DNA of 64,000 nt from Sodiomyces alkalinus F11. Lineage: Eukaryota; Ascomycota; Sordariomycetes; Glomerellales; Plectosphaerellaceae. The position numbers and the translations under genes are program-made. Below are positions 60,197 through 64,000 of this stretch, in pieces (position 1 is the stretch's first letter; each line of letters begins with the position of its first letter). Below the pieces are notes generated by a model, which was given only the letters and a program-made list of their open reading frames with translations, made no database searches and was not told the DNA's origin. The stretch lies in assembly GCF_003711515.1 (NCBI RefSeq), contig NW_021167091.1, forward strand, positions 866,313 through 930,312. The letters run 5' to 3'.

Positions 60197-61460
60197 GACC
60201 TATACGCTATATTATTAGTAGTAGTAGGAGATCCGCGGCGTTCTATATAACGTTCCTAGCGGCTCCGTCTCGGTGTATAGTAAGTATAAACCTGGCCGTA
60301 GGAATAGGGAGGGCTACCGTATAGCCACGCTAGTGGATAATAATAATAACCTAATCGTCCTTAGTAATATCCTGTTATTCAGGCTTAATACCCTCGATAT
60401 ATATCCTATTAGCGAAGTTCTTTATAATATCCTTCATAGCCTTTTCCGAGTCTAGCGTTCTGACGACTTATTTGGTTAGTTCCTTAGTAATAGTATCGGC
60501 TAGGGCTAAGCGTTTAGTAGACGGCGTAGGCGATAGTTCTTCCTTAATACGAACTATAACGAGAAACTCTGAGACGGTTAGTATAACTCTGATTAGCTCC
60601 TTACCCTTCTTAGTAAGGAGGCCGTAAAGCAACTTACGGATTAGCTTATTCGTAACGTTAGCTTACTTAGTAAACTAGCCTATATTTTTCTTAAGTTCCG
60701 TATATACTATAGTTCCTTAGGCTTTTATAGTGACTATATTATATATTACCTTAGATAGGTATATATAATCCCGGATATATTATAGTATAAAACCGGGAAC
60801 AATTAAGCTTACTAACTTCTTAGGCGTCTTAACCTAAGAAGTATTACCGGATAATAGATCGGCTACGGCGTTTATAACCTCTACTTCAGCCTTAAGATTA
60901 ATAAACGCGATTGTTCGGCTAAAACTAATACCGAGGGAGTCCGTGTTAGTAAGGCGGGTAGATTATAGTATTTTAATATATTTTCCCGCGTAATTACGGG
61001 GAGTATTTAGTTTACGCGCTATAGTATACTCCTTAAAACTCTTAGTTAGCCGGTCCCACGATGCGAGTTCCGCGTTAACGTCTAATATATACTCGGGCTA
61101 TGGGATATATCAGATAATCTCTTAGGCTTTTTCCTCGGCGATTACGGCGTTTAGTTTAGGGTAGTCGTAAGGAATAAAGATGACGCGGTTAAGGTCTTAT
61201 ATATCCGGTCCGTTATAGCCTTATACTTCCGTGTATCTACGGAACTCCTTAATCTTAGCTGGATAGGATTCTTTCTAGGCGGCGAAATATATCCCTAAGG
61301 AGGGAAGCTTATTCTCTAGTTATTCTTCCCCTCCGTAAAGGGTAACTACTCGAAAGTATCCTTCTTTAATAAAGCCCTAACCTAGCTTCTTAGCGTTCTT
61401 AAAGGCTTTATTAAAGGTAATATAATACACCGAGTCCTTAGACGGTTAGTACGATATAGG
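60197..61460 (-). pseudogene. Accessory ORF of B, N-terminal and middle part
   Basis: Read on the minus strand from about 61460: 'EGYFRVVTLYGGEE' (near 61345), 'LNRVIFIPYDYPKLNAVI' (near 61170), 'EIIWYIP.PEYILDV'. These blocks match A's accessory ORF (17290-16000) in the same order ('DRYYRAVTLYGGEE', 'LDRIVFIPAEYPKVNNEI'). Continuity into 51839 across C is shown by the flank tatacgacctatacgctatattatta, which matches A at about 15973 (actatacggcctatacgctatattatta). A plus-strand frame at 60273-60455 is a shadow. Confidence 0.65.
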
Positions 61461-62794
61461 AGCTTATACTATAAAGTACATAGGATATTATAGTGGTATA
61501 GGGAAAATAAGATAGGTTAAAAAGAAAGGGGTATATATACTAAGACGATAAGATTATAACTAGGGTTCTAGTGGAACTAGTAAATCATTAGGGAACTAAT
61601 AGTTAACTATCTTAGCGGTATAAATACTCGTAGTATAGTATATAGGAAGGGAAGGGAAATAAACGCTAAATGCTATAAAAGCGACATTACTTTTCCTAGC
61701 GCCCTATAAAGCGCTATAATAACCGTAGTCGTTACGGCGGCTAATCGAAGGTATATATAGGTTATGGTCCTTTTATTCTTACCGTTCCCTAGTATTCCCT
61801 AGTATTCTAGGTTATTACCTAGGGCGGCGATAACGTTCGTCTTATATTAAATCGCTGGCATGCCTTATAATACTATAGTCTTTCGGTTCCGCCGCGTGCC
61901 TTATAGTTCTTTAATATCTCGCGGTTCTTTAACGTCTCCTAGCCGTAGCGTACTTAGAATATCCGCTTTCTTTAAGGCTATCCTTAGGTCGACTAAGGCC
62001 TTGTATCTCTTTTTAAAGATATTAATTCGTTAATTAGCTCCTATGCCTTTATAGCTTCTTCCGGTATCCGCTTAGTTATAAACTAATATCCTTAAATATC
62101 TGCCCCGGGTAATATAAGCCCTATATCCCGCGGGCGTCCTTTAGCAGGGGATAATAACCGGTAACACCGTATAGTAATTACTTAGTAATCGTGGGCGGTG
62201 ATAGTATTTATAATAGAAAGGGAAGAAGGGAAAGGAAGAAGGGAAAGGGAAAGAGGGAAAGGAAGGAGTATACGTCGTAAAATAATAGAGATACGCTAAG
62301 TGGAGATAGTAAACCACGATATAGAGCGATAGTATAGTAGTATACTATAAGCGGGTAAGGAATTAATAGTAGACCGCGATACTTATATAGGTCACGCTAT
62401 ATGTTATCGTCCTAATCGCTCGTATTACTTAGGCGTACCTCGGCGTTCCGCCCGGTAAATAGGTCCGTATTAGAATCCTCGGCGTGATCCGGATATCCGA
62501 GATAAGCCACTTATCGGTCACGGTTAAAGGCGAGTCTACTATAAGGAAGCCCTCACTCTAATATGAAGGATAAGCTAAGGGAACCTCGGGTAAATCCGAT
62601 AAAGGGATTCCACGCTTTTCCTTTTAGGGTTACTACGCTATTAGCCTCGGATATTCTTAGTATATTAAGCTAGTCGGATAAAAACGAGCTACGCTAGGAG
62701 GAAAATATTCTCCGCGAAGTATAGGTAAAGGGAAAATTATAGTAAGGGGAGGCTAGCTCCCCTTATACTCCGCGGAAAAAAGAAAAAAAAAAAA

Positions 62795-62930
62795 GGGGGG
62801 GGGGGGGGGGGAATTATCGAGTGGCTTAGTGCCACGGTGAAAAAAATGGAGGGGATTATCAAGTGGCTTAATACTATAGTAGAAGGGGGGGGGTTATCGA
62901 GTAGCTTAGTACTATAGTGGAAGGGGGGGT
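62795..62930. repeat. G-run and three degenerate 40-bp tandem units in B leader
   Basis: An A-run is followed by 17 G (62795-62811) and then three units beginning ttatcgagtggcttagt at 62814, 62856 and 62894. Each ends in a purine tract of Gs. Unit length is 38-42 bp. Each unit core carries gtggcttagtgccac-type dyad symmetry. The long G tract may also be prone to assembly error. Confidence 0.8.
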
Positions 62931-63176
62931 ATTTAGTACGCCCCGTGGTTCTTTTACCGGAGCTTTAGTTCCACGGAGGACTCTAGTAAACAGGATAGTA
63001 TAATCGTTATCCTACGCTAACTAGCGATTATTAGGAAGGTTATCGCGGTATTAAAGCTTAGGTTCTATAACTAATATAGGTTAGTATAGTCGCTATTCCT
63101 ACGCTTAACGGTAGTTTCTTTTATTACTCTACGCCTAAACCTATTAAAGGGGAGGCGTCTTCGCCTAGCGCGTCTT

Positions 63177-63342
63177 ATATCTATTTAGTTTTAGTATATA
63201 TAGTCCGCGCTATTAAGCGCGGCTACGCCTAGCATGCTAGCGTTTACTAGTAAACTATATACCGACTTAGTTTTAGTATACATAGCTCGCGACCGCTAGT
63301 ATACTATATATCTATTTAGTCTTAGTATACGTAGTCCGCGCC
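63177..63342. repeat. Three 33-bp units and a hairpin in B leader
   Basis: Units near 63177, 63262 and 63309 share 'cttagttttagtatacatagtccgcg' with small changes. Between the first two lies a perfect hairpin ccgcgct-atta-agcgcgg (63205-63222). The array sits just downstream of B's 5' LTR, where a leader with packaging or promoter roles would lie. Confidence 0.72.
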
Positions 63343-63388
63343 GGGCGGCGGTATACGAACCTTACCTAAAAGCTTAGTTATTACCATT

Positions 63389-63751
63389 TAATATACCCTA
63401 ACCAGGTATATATCTGGCTAGCTAGTACTCTTAGACCTAGGAGCTAGGCTTTTCTAAAGGGGTAACCTTAGGGTACCGTAAAGGGTAGTAAAATAAGATA
63501 TCTTAGTCTAACTAAGTGGGCGCGCCCCCGGGACTTAAGTATTCTCACGGGTAAACCCCGTGGAATCCTCGGCTCCAACGTATAGGAACCCGGGGGATTC
63601 CCCGGTATTCACTAATTATACCCTAGGGAAGCTATAGTATACCCTTAAAGTACCTATAGCGTACCCTGTGGGTGCTATAGCTTATACTACAGAACCGCTA
63701 GGGTACCCCGTGGTATGCCCTGGTGTTCCTGGTAGAATCTAGGGCGTATTA
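63389..63751 (-). repeat. 5' LTR of gypsy B
   Basis: 363 bp, pairs with 50638-50999. TSD cttac at 63752-63756. Confidence 0.92.
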
Positions 63752-63756
63752 CTTAC

Positions 63757-64000
63757 TGCTTCTATACCTGCTTAACTATATATTTAATCGTAATCCTATT
63801 AATCTCTTTAGTCTTATAGGGAAGGGTAGCGGGCTAAAAGGTCTTAATATAGAGGTTTACGAGCTCCTTAAATCGGCTATAAAGCTTAGTGGCTAGCTAA
63901 TATAGTATAAAGCGTTAGTATAGCTAGTACTCCTTAAGTTATAGCTTACTCTTTAGGAAGGCTATCTAGGTATTATTCTAATCTATACCTAAATACTCGG
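63757..64000 (-). pseudogene. Gypsy E gag, upstream part, cut by window edge
   Basis: It continues E's gag across the B insertion (cttac duplication). The minus strand gives a broken helical frame ('RFKELVNLYIKTF', 'PYKTKEINRITIKYIV'). No motif can be named. Assignment rests on continuity with 50632. Confidence 0.5.

Larger units (their letters stand above)
61461..63388 (-). pseudogene. Remnant of B pol (integrase end) and 5' leader
   Basis: 61780-62100 aligns with A 17600-17860 (for example ctttctttaaggctatccttaggt). 62560-62600 shares 'ctaagggaacctcgggtaaa' with the A integrase at 18856. Between these, and from 62640 to the LTR, no gag, protease or RT is recognisable, so B lost roughly 5 kb compared with A. 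63140-63160 ('cctattaaaggggaggcgtcttcgcctagcg') matches the A leader at 45157. The leader also holds the two repeat arrays listed separately. Confidence 0.6.
50638..63751 (-). mobile_element. Gypsy element B (minus): internally deleted relative of A, split by C
   Basis: The LTRs are 362 and 363 bp (50638-50999, 63389-63751) and share ends and several blocks with the A LTRs, though the middle differs, so A and B are subfamilies. TSD cttac lies at 50633-50637 and 63752-63756. Without C the element is only about 4.8 kb. It keeps the accessory ORF and small integrase-end remnants of pol but has no recognisable gag, protease, RT or RNase H. It looks like a non-autonomous derivative. From 51000 to about 51480 is LTR-adjacent non-coding DNA matching A 15268-15600 in part. 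Confidence 0.85.
8291..64000 (-). mobile_element. Gypsy element E (minus), host of most of the nest, leaves window on the right
   Basis: E is in three visible pieces: pol at 8291-12092, protease plus gag at 49239-50632, and gag at 63757-64000. The pieces rejoin across D (TSD cgtat at 12093-12097 and 49234-49238) and across B (TSD cttac at 50633-50637 and 63752-63756). The gag 5' end and the 5' LTR are outside the window. No 3' LTR is present at the left edge: pol coding runs straight into LINE1. About 5.4 kb of E proper is visible. Confidence 0.75.

Overview
The window looks like a transposon graveyard from a filamentous ascomycete (Pezizomycotina-like). I found no intact host gene, tRNA or rRNA. 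Almost everything is transposable-element sequence damaged by what looks like repeat-induced point mutation (RIP). CpA and TpG are nearly used up, TpA is in excess and CpG is kept. Gln and Trp codons have become TAA/TAG, and zinc-knuckle Cys and His have become Tyr. The catalytic Asp pair of the reverse transcriptases repeatedly carries a D-to-N change.

Layout. 1-540 is the end of a Ty1/copia element (pol tail plus LTR). 541-1530 is a weakly mutated spacer. 1531-4620 is a truncated Helitron Rep gene. 4680-6702 is the gag and start of pol of a Ty3/gypsy element (F). 6703-8290 is the 5' part of a LINE (LINE1). From about 8291 to beyond the right edge lies a minus-strand gypsy element (E) holding all the rest. 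E is split twice. The first split is by D (copia, plus, 12098-49233). D is split by A (gypsy, minus, 14914-45652). A is split by G (copia, minus, 22636-43584). G is split by H (gypsy chromovirus, minus, 26102-40280) and by LINE2 (41350-42440). H is split by a full-length LINE3 (29877-36789). The second split of E is by B (deleted relative of A, minus, 50638-63751), which is split by C (gypsy chromovirus, plus, 51845-60191). I paired the LTRs by eye. The pairs match in length (203/203, 215/215, 275/274, 298/298, 354/354, 362/363), and target-site duplications (TSDs) bracket each element. Insertion order is therefore readable: E, then D, A, G, H, LINE3 as six nested layers, with F and LINE1 as probable older layers outside.

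Most interesting content. The two chromoviruses H and C each carry a long RIP-damaged reading frame on the strand opposite to pol, between the end of pol and the 3' LTR. A and B share a different extra frame, in the sense direction downstream of pol, and B kept it after losing gag and nearly all of pol. LINE3 has a further candidate frame antisense to its own ORF2, in an unusually long 3' region. I cannot assign a function to any of these accessory frames. All coordinates of broken genes are approximate unless tied to an LTR or TSD edge.
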